Of a DNA stretch of 64,000 nucleotides, positions 48,601-59,621 are shown piece after piece (the first letter of the stretch is position 1; the number at the start of each line of letters is the position of its first letter). Below the pieces are notes generated by a model. That model had not been told where the DNA came from. It saw only the letters and a program-made list of their open reading frames with translations, and did not search any database. The position numbers and the translations under genes are program-made. Origin of the DNA: Psilocybe azurescens (Eukaryota > Basidiomycota > Agaricomycetes > Agaricales > Agrocybaceae); the NCBI GenBank assembly GCA_023853785.1, contig JAJIRX010000684.1, forward strand, positions 62,001-126,000, written 5' to 3'.

Positions 48601-49192
48601 TGAGCATCCAGTAACTTGGAACCTTCATACAACAAATCTGTCCTTCGTGCCCGTTTTTCAAGTTTTGCCTGTATTGATAGATTAGAACCTCTAATCCAGA
48701 TGCCATAAGCAAGGTCACAAAGCAATACCTGAATCTTGGCCTCTTGCTTTTCGAGCTTCTTAACATCCACTCTTGACGCTCTGAAGATCATCCATCGGTC
48801 ACAAGCTGTATTTTAAAAAATTTCAAGTGGATAACTTACTTTCCCTTGTTTATTGATTCTAGGTCCACTCCCTCGGAAAGAACCAACGTATTGGAAAGGT
48901 GCGACTTGCTCATGTCCATAACTTTGTCGAGTTTCTGCAATTTGGGACGAGACTTATTTTTCAAACGAGCGTTTAACTGTTCTTCTAGAATGTCTCCAAG
49001 TCGAAGCATGAGCTTCTCGAGGATGTCATCGTGATTCCCTGCGACCGACTTCAGAATGTCGTGTGCGATGTGCAGAACGTCTTCTTCCTCGCCAGCATCG
49101 TCGACAAGATATCCAGCAAGATACTGGACAATGACTTCTTCGGTTCCGGGAAAGCTGGACCTTATTTCTTCTGCGATATCTTCGGAGGACAT
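45696..49192 (-). CDS. GCN20: GCN20/ABCF3-type ABC-F ATPase
   Basis: ATG 49192-49190 opens MSSEDIAEEIRSSFPGTEEV, the N-terminal region by which Gcn20 binds Gcn1. There is no membrane domain. The first ATPase cassette has LIGRNGVGKSTLLRQIAM, SFSGGWRMRLALARAL and LLLLDEPSNHIDLNAL. The second has MVGPNGAGKSTLIKLL, LSGGQKSRVAF and LLLDEPTNHLDIEGLDALM, with ISHDEKFI. The last exon reads NLIVNNIKMKP and ends at TAG 45698-45696. With Gcn1, Gcn20 promotes activation of the Gcn2 kinase on ribosomes under amino-acid starvation. One base seems missing near 46174 (before HILLLDE), where the two flanking frames are both conserved. The intron inside the Walker B/D-loop region (46091-46151) begins with GC. 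At least twelve introns are present. Confidence 0.93.
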
Positions 49193-50107
49193 TGTAAACG
49201 TTCAAAGTATGAGACGAAGATAGCTGAAGATGCGGTCTGGATAAGTTCCTACTAATGACTTCGTGGTAAAACTCAAGAGATCAAGCTTACTTTATTGCAA
49301 ACGGTGAATCAAGAAAATGTGTTCCGGGTCTGGCCTCAGGATTTTAAACGAAGCTATGTCCTCTTTACTGTAAGTATGTACCTGCCGAAAACTGAAGCTT
49401 GTGCTAGTTCATGTCGCGGCACATTCAGTGAGATACAATCATTCAATTGATTACATTTCTCGTGACCAAGATCTTTTCCCACGTGATAAGGCAGACAGGT
49501 TTACCATAGACACCAATAACACGACCTATTTCAGGAGGTAAGGCCGAAGGGAAGGAAGTGAATGGAGTAGTGGAGCTTGTTCTGGTAAGTATTTGCTCAA
49601 AATGACTCTTTTAAAAGAAGTTCGGGACAGCCAGAACAGCTCGGGGTACAGGCTGCAGAAACGGCGCAAGCCTTGCAAAGTGTTGCCCTCATAGAAAGCA
49701 ACCCATGGATTTGTGAAATATAGATCTTGACGTCTTCTTGAAGGAATGAGGTTTATCTGGCTCTAGCCACCTTACAATTGAAACAAGGATTTTCAAACCA
49801 CGAGTCTCCTTGCTTTCACAGACTCGGTGGTTCTTAATGACTAAATTACTTTACCATTGGATTTAATACCAGTAGCACTCATACATGAAAGCGTGGAAAG
49901 GCCTCCCTTCTTGAGCTGTAGTTGTTCTGAAAAATATGTCAGAGACATCTGTTGCGCCCTTCGACGCATATTTTGTATCCACCGAATTTCTTACTTACTT
50001 GACGCTGATTCTCGTTAGACTATGAGAAATGTAACTAAGTTAGAAAGGAAACGAAACTTCATCTAATTCAATTAAATGACTCCGACCACTGGCACTCGGT
50101 GATGGCT
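49193..50107. other. Intergenic
   Basis: About 900 bp between the GCN20 start and the 3' end of the secreted-protein gene. I see only short ORFs and no repeat, RNA gene or clear promoter element beyond ordinary AT-rich DNA. Confidence 0.4.
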
Positions 50108-51337
50108 TTACTGACGACCACGACCACGATTACGCCCACCCTGGTTGTTTCCAAACCTACCACGTCCCTGTAGTCGAATAAATTAGAACATTCACTAGCA
50201 TCGTTTTACGAGACTCACTCCACGATTACCGTTCGCCCCATTATTTTCCCCGTTGTTCGCTTTCGTGGTAGCCGGTGTCGCCGCCTGGGTAGTAGCCGCT
50301 GCACCACCTGCATTTATATTTCCGCTCGTGTTTGCGTTACCAGCAGTAAACTTGAAAATATCACCTCAATGGCAATTTCAAAGCATGAGATAATAAAGAC
50401 CTACGTAGATGCAATCGTCAAGAGATCCATGCTGAGCGATCGGTGCAATGACCGGCTGATGATTGGCAGATGCATTTATTGAACACAAGCGATATGCGCC
50501 AGCAGGCAAGCCGGAAGCAACGTCTGCTGAGAGAATTCCGTTTGCAGCTACACCATTCAAGCCCTGATTGAGAATAACTTGAGGCATGAATAATAATATG
50601 ACGATATAACAAATACCTTGAAGAAAGCAAATTTCTTCGGATCTGTAGGAGTTGTTTGAGAAAGCGACGTCAACTGCTCAACAACAACGTGTGAGTGTCC
50701 GATAATGGTACCCGCGCCATTCAGCTGCTGAGGAGCAGAGAAGTAGTTTTGCTGCGCATTGACAAAGGCACCTGTTTGCAGATTCTGAATCGCCATCCTG
50801 ATAGTGAAAGGTACATTCGCCGAAATAACGTCGCCGTTCTTGGGATTGGTGAACTTTGAGGAAGGCATTTTGTCCACTGAGGGTATGACGCCAATGGGTG
50901 CCGGGTTGCATGAACCAGTTTCAATTTGCTTTCCGTTCGTGATGGGTAAATTAGGAACCGTTAGGCAGAAATTGATGAAATTATTTGACGACGTCAAGGA
51001 TGCTACTTGACCTAAAGATCTCATGAGATGAGCTTAAGGAGTGCAGGTGGTTGATCGAATCGTACCTTCAGTGGGAACATCCTGCCCATTATTAGAGAAT
51101 CCTGTTGCAATAACCTTGGTATCAAGAGCTGAGGGAATATTATCAGAAAAGACGGCGCGACAACAGACTATCGGGTTCATGTTTAAACTCACTGAAAGAT
51201 GTCTGAGGATCTGTGACGGCAGGATTATTATTACCACCCTTGCGTTGATTGTTTTGACGGGGAACAACTCCAGCAGATGCCCCAGTGATTGCGGGTACGA
51301 TAGCCAGAACAGTTGTGAACGCAGTTGAGAACTTCAT
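50108..51337 (-). CDS. Secreted Agaricomycete 's17-like' protein with an RG-rich tail
   Basis: ATG 51337-51335 opens a signal peptide, MKFSTAFTTVLAIVPAITG-ASAGVVPR. The mature part reads DTKVIATGFSNNGQDVPTEG, QVASLTSSNNFINFCLTVPN, GSCNPAPIGVIPSVDKMPSS, NYFSAPQQLNGAGTIIGHSH, PTDPKKFAFFKGLNGVAANG and PVIAPIAQHGSLDDCIYFTA. I recognise this as a mushroom family often labelled 'ribosomal protein s17' in databases. It has no ribosomal-protein features and is plainly exported. An Asn/Ala/Thr-rich linker leads to an unusual Gly/Arg-rich end, GRGRFGNNQGGRNRGRGRQ. Function is unknown; cell wall or extracellular matrix association is a guess. Several short introns are present. Confidence 0.8.
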
Positions 51338-52878
51338 TTCGGACAATCAAAACAGAAGTTGACAGAGTGAGCGATGGAAAAGAACGAATGAATATAATAA
51401 ACTAGATCTTCAAAGTTTCAGCAGGGAGTACTGGCGGTCAGAAATTTTACTCACAGGCAGGAAGAAGAAAGCTCAGACAGCGCTGCTGTAAGAGGTGTAT
51501 GGAACGAAAGGAGGGCAAAGAAAAGAAAGTGGGGCCTGCATGATCCTTCCCAGCAGTTATACTCTTTATGTAGAATCCAATCGAGCGGTATGTTGGCTCT
51601 GTTTCTACGGGAACCACGAGGGATCGTAGTCGCAATAGGACGGTGGTCACTGCAAGATCGCTGCCGGTTCGGTATGTAACATAGATTTTGCTTGGTCCTT
51701 TGATGGCCAGGTACAAGACAAAAATCCCCGAGGACTTCCTTTTGAGGGCTACCGTAGTACCGATCTTTCCAATTATTTAATTGGTAAGAGGTTTACCAAC
51801 TGTATACCTCTATACATCATCTATGCCATCGAAACGGCGTAGCAATAAAATCTGTACAGTCCAATGCAAGAGAAAAATAGCCTCGGCTAGAGGAAATGGG
51901 AATAAGTGACAGAGATAGGTGACAGAGGGCATATATTGGTTAGTGTTAACTGGTAAGGAGGAGTCCTTTTCAGGCCGTTTGCATTGCCAGTGAATTATTA
52001 TTTGTCCACTTTTAGAAGATATCGTTGTAGACGTCTTGATATTTATGGCACCAGGTCAATGATCGCCCAATGAAAGGCTAGATGCCGTAAGCCGGTCTGA
52101 GATCGAAGCACTTTGATGTGACCTTTTCGGTTTTGAGTCAGGTCGAATCTTATTGTCGGAAAATCAATAATGTACCGGCAGTGGCTTATCCATTACTTCG
52201 GACATTGGGGCCACAGTGATGTGTAAGTAGAGTAAGAAGCAACCGTATCGAGGCAATTCATCAAATAAAAAGATGCCCTGAGGAGCCTTCTGGAGCCCTT
52301 CTAGTCAAATAGTCATTGAGGTTAAGCCTTGGCAATTTGCCAAGGTTTCATGAGCGCGTTACAATCTATTACAATTTGACCAAGGTCGCTCTTATTGTAG
52401 CAAATTGTAGCCTCTTGGTGGACTTAGCTTGAGACACAGATAATTAAATCGTTGGACGCAACATTTGAAGTGATAGCGGTCACATAATAAGCGCCCGGGA
52501 ATGTTGAAGTAATCAACCAGAATGTTGTTGGAGCTCGAACTTGAATAAATGATAGAATAAACCAATTGCCACTGACCGCACGCTTTGGTGACACTTCAAG
52601 AGAAGAATATCAATGAGGATTTCCAGCTAGAAAGTTGACCCTTCAATTGCGACAGAAAATGAACTGGGGATATAAAAGAAACCTCTGCCTTATCACTTAT
52701 AACAAAAGGTAATCATAGCGTCAATGATTAGGGTCGAGCGGGTTGAAAATGAGGAATGGGTATATACATGCAGGTGCATTGACATCCTAGTGAAAACTGA
52801 TACAAGTTGTGTGATAATTAAAATTAAAATTAACGTACAAGAGTCTGAAAAAGTACCCTGGAGATATTTTGCCTACAT
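51338..52878. other. Long intergenic region with a small palindrome
   Basis: About 1.5 kb of AT-rich DNA upstream of the secreted-protein gene. It holds a 19 bp palindrome (52327-52345) and a TATAAAAG element at about 52673-52680 on the plus strand. The plus-strand ORF beginning at 52724 overlaps the 3' end of the SAP30-type gene and does not look like a protein. No other gene is supported. Confidence 0.4.
52327..52345. repeat. Perfect 9 bp inverted repeat around one base
   Basis: The sequence is CCTTGGCAA-T-TTGCCAAGG, able to form a short hairpin or act as a symmetric protein-binding site. It lies in intergenic DNA about 1 kb upstream of the secreted-protein gene (minus strand). Confidence 0.7.
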
Positions 52879-53620
52879 TCAATTCCCCGTAGATTTTGCC
52901 CCTTTCGACTTCTCAACTGCGCACATAAACGCTGCGAGTGTGTCCACTTCTTCTCTACCACTTATTGAGGTCATGTCTCGGAAATGTCGCTCGACGATAG
53001 TTGCGAGCACGCCGTGCAGGTCTTGAACGTCTGCCAACACGGGTACACGATTTCGGGGTTCTTCTTCTAATAAGCGGGAACTCCTTCTTCGAGTTTGGGC
53101 ATCTTTGGGATCACGTCGTGGTCTGTTTGCAGGGGTTAAAGCAGGTGGGCTCGAAGCCCGTGACAGCTGTTGTTCTAGATCGGCAAGGGAGGACGGGGCC
53201 GGGGGTCTTCAGGAGAAAGGGGTGAAGGGTAAACGCCGGGCACGATATCGAACTGTATCATGTATCGATGGAGCATGCTTGTCGACATCTTTTGGAATTC
53301 AACCTAAGTAAGAATCAAGAACAGGTTTGAGATCCAAAGTGGACATTGTTTTGGAGATAAGTATCACCCACGAGCGATTTCCGAGGTTCAATTTCCGTGA
53401 TGTCTTTCTTCCCAATTCCCGTGGCAGCGTTATTTGGCTCTACAAGTCTCTTACGCTTTACTCTGGGTTCTCCTTCAGCTTTTTCGGCAGCCTGCCTCTT
53501 CAAGCCAGACGGGCCTGCCACTGTAGCGGGTGGGCCGAAATATGTACCATCGTCGTTAGCCTTTTTGCGAGCCTGCGTGCGCGATCTGGAAGCAGAGGGA
53601 CCTTGGGCTGGAGTAGACAT
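52879..53620 (-). CDS. SAP30-type Sin3-binding subunit of the Rpd3/Sin3 complex
   Basis: ATG 53620-53618 opens MSTPAQGPSASRSRTQARKK and a basic nuclear region with EPRVKRKRL. An intron (about 53350-53286, GTGGGT...CTTAG) leads to VEFQKMSTSMLHRYMIQFDI and PGVYPSPLSPEDP, which resembles the Sin3-binding segment of SAP30. The C-terminal part reads RRRSSRLLEEEPRNRVPVLA and IVERHFRDMTSISGREEVDT with AAFMCAVEKS, ending at TGA 52881-52879. Such subunits tether histone deacetylase Rpd3 through Sin3. The frame changes at G5 53201-53205 (one base missing), linking SPEDP to PAPSSLADLEQQ. The family call rests on remembered homologs, so it is moderately sure. Confidence 0.72.
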
Positions 53621-54578
53621 GAATGGACGCGTCGCCTTTGTTGGGGTAAGGATATGTAAATGGTAATGGTATTATGGAACGGTGTTGGTAAGTAAGTCTA
53701 AGTAAAGATCGAGGACTGGGCGTCCTTGTCATTTCGGAAGTTGCCCGATTACCGGAGGACAAGTCGGATATCAGAAATCCGCCTCACCGCCTCATGATCG
53801 GACTCCGCCTCATTCTCCGCCTCATACAATTCTGCTCGTTTATGTTACCTAGACCCTATTACATGCTAACTATGTCTGTGACTTTTATAAAAACCTTTAA
53901 ACTGCATTTACAGCTGTCAAAATCATCAAGAGATTGAAATTGTGCAGTATTGACGGTTCGCGATCACGAGATCTATCGCAGATGTGTAATGAAATTCTGA
54001 TCCACCGCAACCGCATATCTGCCACTATGCAAGACCTCCTTGACGCTATCAAGAAAAATCAGGGCTCTCATGATATTTTAAGCTCTCGTGCTTTATTCAG
54101 TACGCAAGAAGGAGAATAGCTACGCCAATGATCAACGATCAACAACAGCACGTCATGAATCGTGGTCACGCTTTTTCCCGCCAGATCACATGTGACAAAC
54201 CTTGGGTTTTTGAACCTTCTCGTACAAACATCAGTGTGGATTGTATAAATTTGCCCTACGAAAGCTAATTAATAACTATGTTAAAATATCATGGTGATCA
54301 TGCAGATTGCTCTCAACCAGGGAGAATCCGTCTCTGAGTGGTCCGGACAGTGTGCCGGAATCCGGCCATGAGCCGGAGAGGCGGACTTCCCAATTCCGAC
54401 TTTCTCTGGATTACCGAATCATCGGAGACCGATTAGATTATTCCCAGTTTGGAATCAATATCTCTGCTTTCTCCTTTATCCATATTTTGTTGACCCCAGG
54501 TGCGATCCCTACTTAATATATAGTCAACCTGCCGCTCATAAATACCATAAGACTTTCTTCAAAACAGCATCATTGACC
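53621..54578. other. Intergenic, holds an inverted-repeat element
   Basis: About 950 bp between the divergent SAP30-type and ARO2 genes. The central 640 bp is an inverted-repeat element (listed separately). The 60 bp before the ARO2 ATG contain TATATAG at about 54517-54523, a possible TATA box. Confidence 0.5.
53762..54401. mobile_element. Possible non-autonomous inverted-repeat (MITE-like) element
   Basis: The left arm 53762-53824 and the reverse complement of the right arm 54339-54401 align without gaps over 63 bp at about 70 percent identity. Both begin AGTCGGA and share CCGCCTC, CTCATG and TCCG blocks. The left arm also has short direct repeats of CCGCCTCA. The interior (about 510 bp) is AT-rich. 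Its only ORF of note (53934-54119) encodes about 60 residues and no transposase motif. I could not identify target-site duplications, and the outer ends are not exact. It could instead be a diverged palindromic remnant. Confidence 0.45.
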
Positions 54579-56086
54579 ATGTCCACGTTCGGCACTCTTT
54601 TCAGAGTCACCACTTACGGTGAAAGCCATTGTGCTTCTGTCGGTGCAATTATCGACGGATGTCCTCCAGTAAGCGTCGAGTCTCTCTTCCATGAATTAAA
54701 TGCTTAAGCGGGAATATATGCTAGGGGTTAGAGCTGTCTGCTAAAGATATTCAGATTCAGCTTAGTCGTCGTCGACCAGGTCAAAGTGATCTTACTACAC
54801 CGGTGAGATTAATTTCTCAAATGTATGCGCAAATATTTACATCTTTCGGCCGACGTAGAGAGACGAAAAGGATTTGGTTCAACTCCAATCGGGTCTAGAG
54901 ATGGGCGTCACGTTAGGAACTCCCATTGGCCTTCTCGTGAAAAACGAAGACCAAAGGCCTCACGATTACTCCGAGACAGATTTGTATCCCCGCCCAAGTC
55001 ATGCTGACTGGACGTACCTTGAGAAATACGGAATTAAGGCTAGCAGTGGTGGCGGTAGAAGCAGTGCTCGCGAAACCATTGGTTCGTTGTCTGCCTCTCA
55101 AAAACAAATTACTTGTATCAATTTCTCCCTCCTAGGTCGCGTCGCTGCTGGAGCTATTGCAGAAAAATACCTCAAACTAGCCTACGGCATAGAAATTGTC
55201 GCCTTTGTCAGTTCGGTTGGAAAAATTCATCTTCCCTCGACTATTGCCCTACCTTCCTTGACCCCAGGCAATCTTGATGAAGAGGATGACACTGCTCAAG
55301 ACGCTTTGTCCAAGGATTTTGTAAACCTCTTGTCGACGATTACTAGAGAGGATGTTGACAAATATCTCACCCGCTGCCCGCACCCCGAAACTTCTGAAAA
55401 GATGACCCAGGTCTGTCTATTCAATTTGGTGAATTTATTCTCAACCTTTACATCATCGCCTATTACAGCGCATCTTACGCGCAAAAAGCGCTCATGACTC
55501 CATTGGTGGGACCGTGACCTGCGTTATTCGAAATGTCCCTTCGGGTCTTGGAGAACCTGTTTTCGACAAGTTCGAGGCTTCTCTTGCGCATGCAATGCTA
55601 TCTATTCCTGCCACCAAAGCCTTTGAGGTGGGATCAGGATTTAAGGGTACCGAAGTTCCTGGAAGTCAGCACAACGACCCCTTTGTCCGCGATGACTCTG
55701 GAAGGCTTCGAACCACCACTAATTGGAGCGGAGGTATTCAAGGGGGATTACCAACGGCGAACATATATATTTCAGGTCACTCTACGTCTTTTTCTCCTGC
55801 TTAATAGGATACTCAATTAGGGCTTAGAATTGGATTTAAATCTCCTGCCACCATATCTCAAGCTCAAGAAACCGCACAATACGACGGTACCCCCGGTTCA
55901 TTGGCCACCAGGGGACGTCATGATCCATGCGTTGTTCCTCGGGCAGTTCCCATTGTCGAAGCTATGGCGGCTATCGTGGTCATGGATCAACTTCTCATTC
56001 AAAATTCGCGCAAGACTGCCGCTAGCTTGCTCCCACCAATCACCACCCTTCCTCCTACCATGGTCATACCCAAGAAAGGCGAGTAA
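54579..56086 (+). CDS. ARO2: Chorismate synthase
   Basis: This enzyme makes chorismate from EPSP in the last step of the shikimate pathway, needing reduced FMN. The sequence reads [40 protein letters not shown] with [53 protein letters not shown] and [20 protein letters not shown]. Then come [59 protein letters not shown] and [20 protein letters not shown]. It ends MVIPKKGE. All signature blocks are present. One base seems missing at GGGGG (55742-55746), because the expected [16 protein letters not shown] appears only with six G's. Introns are short; one falls inside ETIG-R. Confidence 0.94.
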
Positions 56087-56239
56087 GGGCGCGAAATATA
56101 TGTCTAGAAGTATAGGAAAGACCCAAGGATGCCTCAAAAGCAATGTGCATTTTTCATGACTAGAACAGCAGTACAAGCATAGACTCGGGTGGAATAACTT
56201 AACAATAATCAAAGCTAAATTGTGCAGTTTTGGATGGCT

Positions 56240-57217
56240 CTAACCTTCATCGTCAGATTCAACCAGACAATGGCAACAGACGATAGGCTCCAAGTGCCAC
56301 CACCACCACTATGTTATAGAGAAGTGTCAACGCTCAATAGTCTCGATAGTCGTAAACGTACATGATGATTTAGAAGCCGGTTAGGCCAAGGTCCAAAGAC
56401 CAATTCAATATCTCGTGAGAGGTTCGATTCGTTGTCGGCCCTATGGTCGATACCATCTCCTCGAAATGAAAGGTGATCTGTGAGGGGAGTCCGCTCATTT
56501 ACAACCCGATGACTGCCATTCGGACATGACTGTGTTTTGGTCACTAATGATGTTCCTTCTCGTTGCTCACGGGGCTGCGCTCTTTGGCCGTTGGCGCGGA
56601 CAAACATTGATACGCGCTGTCCCAGTGTACCCCATCCAGGTTTCCCCACATCCTCCTCCTCTTGTGTGCGGAGAGGGGCCGAGATAGATGATGACGGAGA
56701 ACCGGACAACGATGACGATGAAGAAAACGTCATGTAATCACGCTCAGAACGCGATTTTTTTCTTTCGTCGGTTTAATCCAGAGGTAATGCGCACCCGAGA
56801 TCTGAACCGGACCCTTCCTGTACGAAGGGGCGGGTCATCCGACAGGGGCGTTTGCAGTTCGTCGTAGCTATCTTCTTCTGTACCAGCGCTTGTAAGTACC
56901 TCAGGGTTGCTAGCAACATTGGCCAGCTGTGCTGTGGATATCATGGCATCGGACCGATTGTCAGTCGATATGGAAAGGGTGGCTTGGTTTTGACTGTCTT
57001 TTGGTATGTGTATCGTGTCATTAAACAGGGGTGGTTCTGTGAACTGACTCGTGTGCGATGTATTACGAGTGTCTAGGGGTGGAGTAACACTGGCGCCCAC
57101 TGATGAAGCTGTAAACAGGGTAAGGTGAGAAAGCTTTGATAGTGCTTACGACTCGCCAGTGTCAATTCCGATATGGACATTGAGAGATGTTTTCCGCTGG
57201 CCGACTTCAGAAATCAT
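56240..57217 (-). CDS. Unrecognised Ser/Thr-rich protein with a WWWW...CCHC C-terminus
   Basis: The candidate start ATG 57217-57215 reads MISEVGQRKTSLNVHIGIDT. A short intron then leads to ASVTPPLDTRNTSHTSQF. The middle is acidic and Ser-rich (AGTEEDSYDELQTPLSDD), followed by a basic patch, GRVRFRSRVRITSGLNRRKK. The frame changes at a seven-base run (T7 56755-56761 on the plus strand; one base too many) into SERDYMTFSSSSSLSGSPSS and WGTLGQRVSMFVRANGQRAQ. The last exon reads WWWWHLEPIVCCHCLVESDD-EG and ends at TAG 56242-56240. No known domain is recognised. The aromatic run plus CCHC could bind metal or lipid, but this is speculation. The phase of the first intron is not fully consistent. Confidence 0.5.
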
Positions 57218-57403
57218 GGAGGAGCTGAATAAAGAGGCTCTTCCCTGTTGAGCGGCGCAAACGGGAAGGTCAGGTCATCTGACAGGGATATGATTGTCAG
57301 AAAGTCTATTTTATCGGCTGCGTGGAAGCGCTCTAGGTTAGAATCTAAGCAAAATCCAAGTATGTAATCTATACGTCTAAAGTAATCGTGAGAACGTCTA
57401 TAT

Positions 57404-59430
57404 TTAGCTCACCCCCGCCCAGACTTCCTTCATCGCATGTGCGACAGTGTCAGCATCGAATCGCGCTGCTCCATCGAATTCTCTACACCGCACTCCCATG
57501 AGCTATTTGCTTCTGTCAGAAAACGTTGCTTGGCTTGTCTAGCCCAAAAATGACACTAACCGTGATTCGTTTGACATCCACCGGAACCTTCGTCCCCTTG
57601 AGGTAAACCAAGTCGGTTATGAAGGCCGAAATGGGGTATGTGGTATTGGCACCACCCAATCCGTAAGCTTGAGTAGAGTGGTTATTATTATTCAAGGTTC
57701 GGACAATCGCTCTATTTCCGTCCCCTTTCAATAGAATTCTGTGCAGAGAAGATCGAGCACTGACTGAATATAATCTGCAGCCGTGTATCCGTCAGTCTCC
57801 CGGTCGTTTTCTCTGTTCACTAAAGAAATACTTCAGTTTGAAGTGAGGCTGCGCATACACGTAGTACTCGCATAGGAGAACTTTTGCACGGATGGAAGGT
57901 GACCTTGCAATGCTCAGCGCAACGCCTTTAAGAGCCAAGCATGGTATTATGCTGAGAATGATGCGTGAGTGCTTCCTAACGTAGGGTTTAAGGCCCTTCA
58001 ATTTACCTGGTCCACAAAGAACCACATGAGTATACCAATATATCTCTGGATCCTATGTTTGCAAAGAAGTCAGGATTCGGGGATGGGTGTATTTCCATGC
58101 CATATCCATTGATGTAATAGAGCCCTAAATTTATTGAACCCCCATGAGGACCGGCAATCTAGGAAAATCAACGACGTGACTTACTGCTGATGCGTGAAGG
58201 AAGAGGCTCATGTGTTTCCTTTGCAACTGACTCGAACATGACATTTTGCCTGGGAGAAACATATTCACCAATTCCGTCGGGGGCAGGAGAATCGTCGTCG
58301 GGCGTCTGAAAATTTACTGGTTCTGTTGAGACCATGGGGTGGGATATTTCACATTGACCGACGAGGTGCTCTCCATCTTCCTAGCAGATAAGAGACAGAT
58401 AGTAAGTACCCTGCAAACACGAGGAGATGAAAGTTCCCGAGTCCGTACCAATTCCGCTGCGATAGTGACTGTATGATTGGTTACGATGACAGGAAGGATA
58501 TTCGCCTGTGAATTTTGGATAAGAAGAATCAATCTTAAAGATAAGGATAAGCAAAAATTTCACCTGGCTATTTGTGATTGAAGAGAAGAGAAATATGGCG
58601 GAGGGTAGGGATCTGAAGAAACCCTGTGCTGCCGCCAGGAAGTAGTTTCCAATACTATAATGCAAGGAATGTAAGTTTGCTGAGACTTTGGTTAAACAGA
58701 GAATAAACCTTCCTTCCATTGCGAAAGTCGAAGTTCTTGTGAGCACGCTTGAGTAGCTCACTTTCAAAGTAGACAAGGAATCCTGCAATGTGCAATGTGC
58801 TCTTTTAGAGTTGTTATGAAGTTAATACGATGATTGAAATACCTCTAATTGTTTCTTTTCTGTCGGTGGGTATCCCTTTCCATAATCTACTCTTGCCTTC
58901 TACAATATCTCGCCATTCCTCTCGGGCGTCACGTTGAGAAGACTGAGAAGGCAAACGATATGCTAATAGTCGGCGAATAGCATCCAGGGGTGAAGAAGAA
59001 GCAGCATAGGGAATCAAACGAATAAGCCTCGATCTTATGTCCCCTGGCCATAAGCTGTTCAGATGTGAAGATTAAGCACAGAGTGATAAGCATGGTTTCA
59101 CCAACTGAAGGACCTCCTAGGACACGGATAATTTCGCTAGACGAGCCCCCGTCATCAGATACAGGAAGAACGTAACAAACATTTCGGAAGGCAGAGCAAA
59201 TCGCGTTACCACCAGTGCCTCCTGAAATAACAAGGAACGATGTTTCTCCAGGAGATGTATCTAGGTCGTTTCTGGACGATCCCGCTGGGGAAAGATTTCT
59301 GAGGCTCGGACACGCCGAGTCCATTTGCGAGTGAAGGATTTGTTGCTTGAATTGGGAGGTCAAAAACAGATGAGCCGGGACTATCACTGTGAGGGACTGT
59401 TAACGCTTGACTATGATCCCTGTCGTCCAT
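57404..59430 (-). CDS. CofD/UPF0052-family (YvcK-like) protein
   Basis: ATG 59430-59428 opens MDDRDHSQALTVPHSDSPGS. After a frame change near 59290 come the family motifs: FLVISGGTGGNAICSAF (nucleotide-binding Gly-rich loop), VCYVLPVSDDGGSSSEIIRV and GGPSVGDIRSRLIRLIP. Further motifs are GNYFLAAAQGFFRSLPSAIF, NSQANILPVIVTNHTVTIAA, PSPNPDFFANI, VYSCGSLW, RAKVLL and VPVDVKRIT. It ends EVWAGVS at 57406-57404. The fold is that of CofD/YvcK: archaeal CofD transfers phospholactate in F420 synthesis, whereas bacterial YvcK binds UDP-sugars and regulates carbon use. Fungi are not known to make F420, so the YvcK-like role is likelier, but the substrate is unknown. Many short introns are present. Confidence 0.75.
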
Positions 59431-59621
59431 GGTGGTTTGCAAGAAAAAAAAGGGGTATGTAATCAGAAATAGGTACTCAAAAACGTTTATAATTGGATCT
59501 AGGACCGTGTAGTGATTGATTGAGCAAAGAAGAAAAGCAAAATACTGAGGCCGAACCGTAACCGAGTCCATACTTAGGCATATTCTTGCACACTTTCCAC
59601 GCTTTCTCATCTCATCCACCA

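Noticed and set aside
50108..51337. Mitochondrial or cytosolic ribosomal protein S17
   Set aside because: A clear signal peptide and no S17 motifs; the database name for this family appears to be a misnomer.
52724..53026. Plus-strand ORF behind a TATAAAAG motif
   Set aside because: It overlaps the conserved 3' end of the SAP30-type gene on the other strand and has no domain; the TATA may be chance.
53934..54119. Small ORF inside the inverted-repeat element as a transposase
   Set aside because: Only about 60 codons, begins with TTG, and shows no catalytic DDE/D motif.
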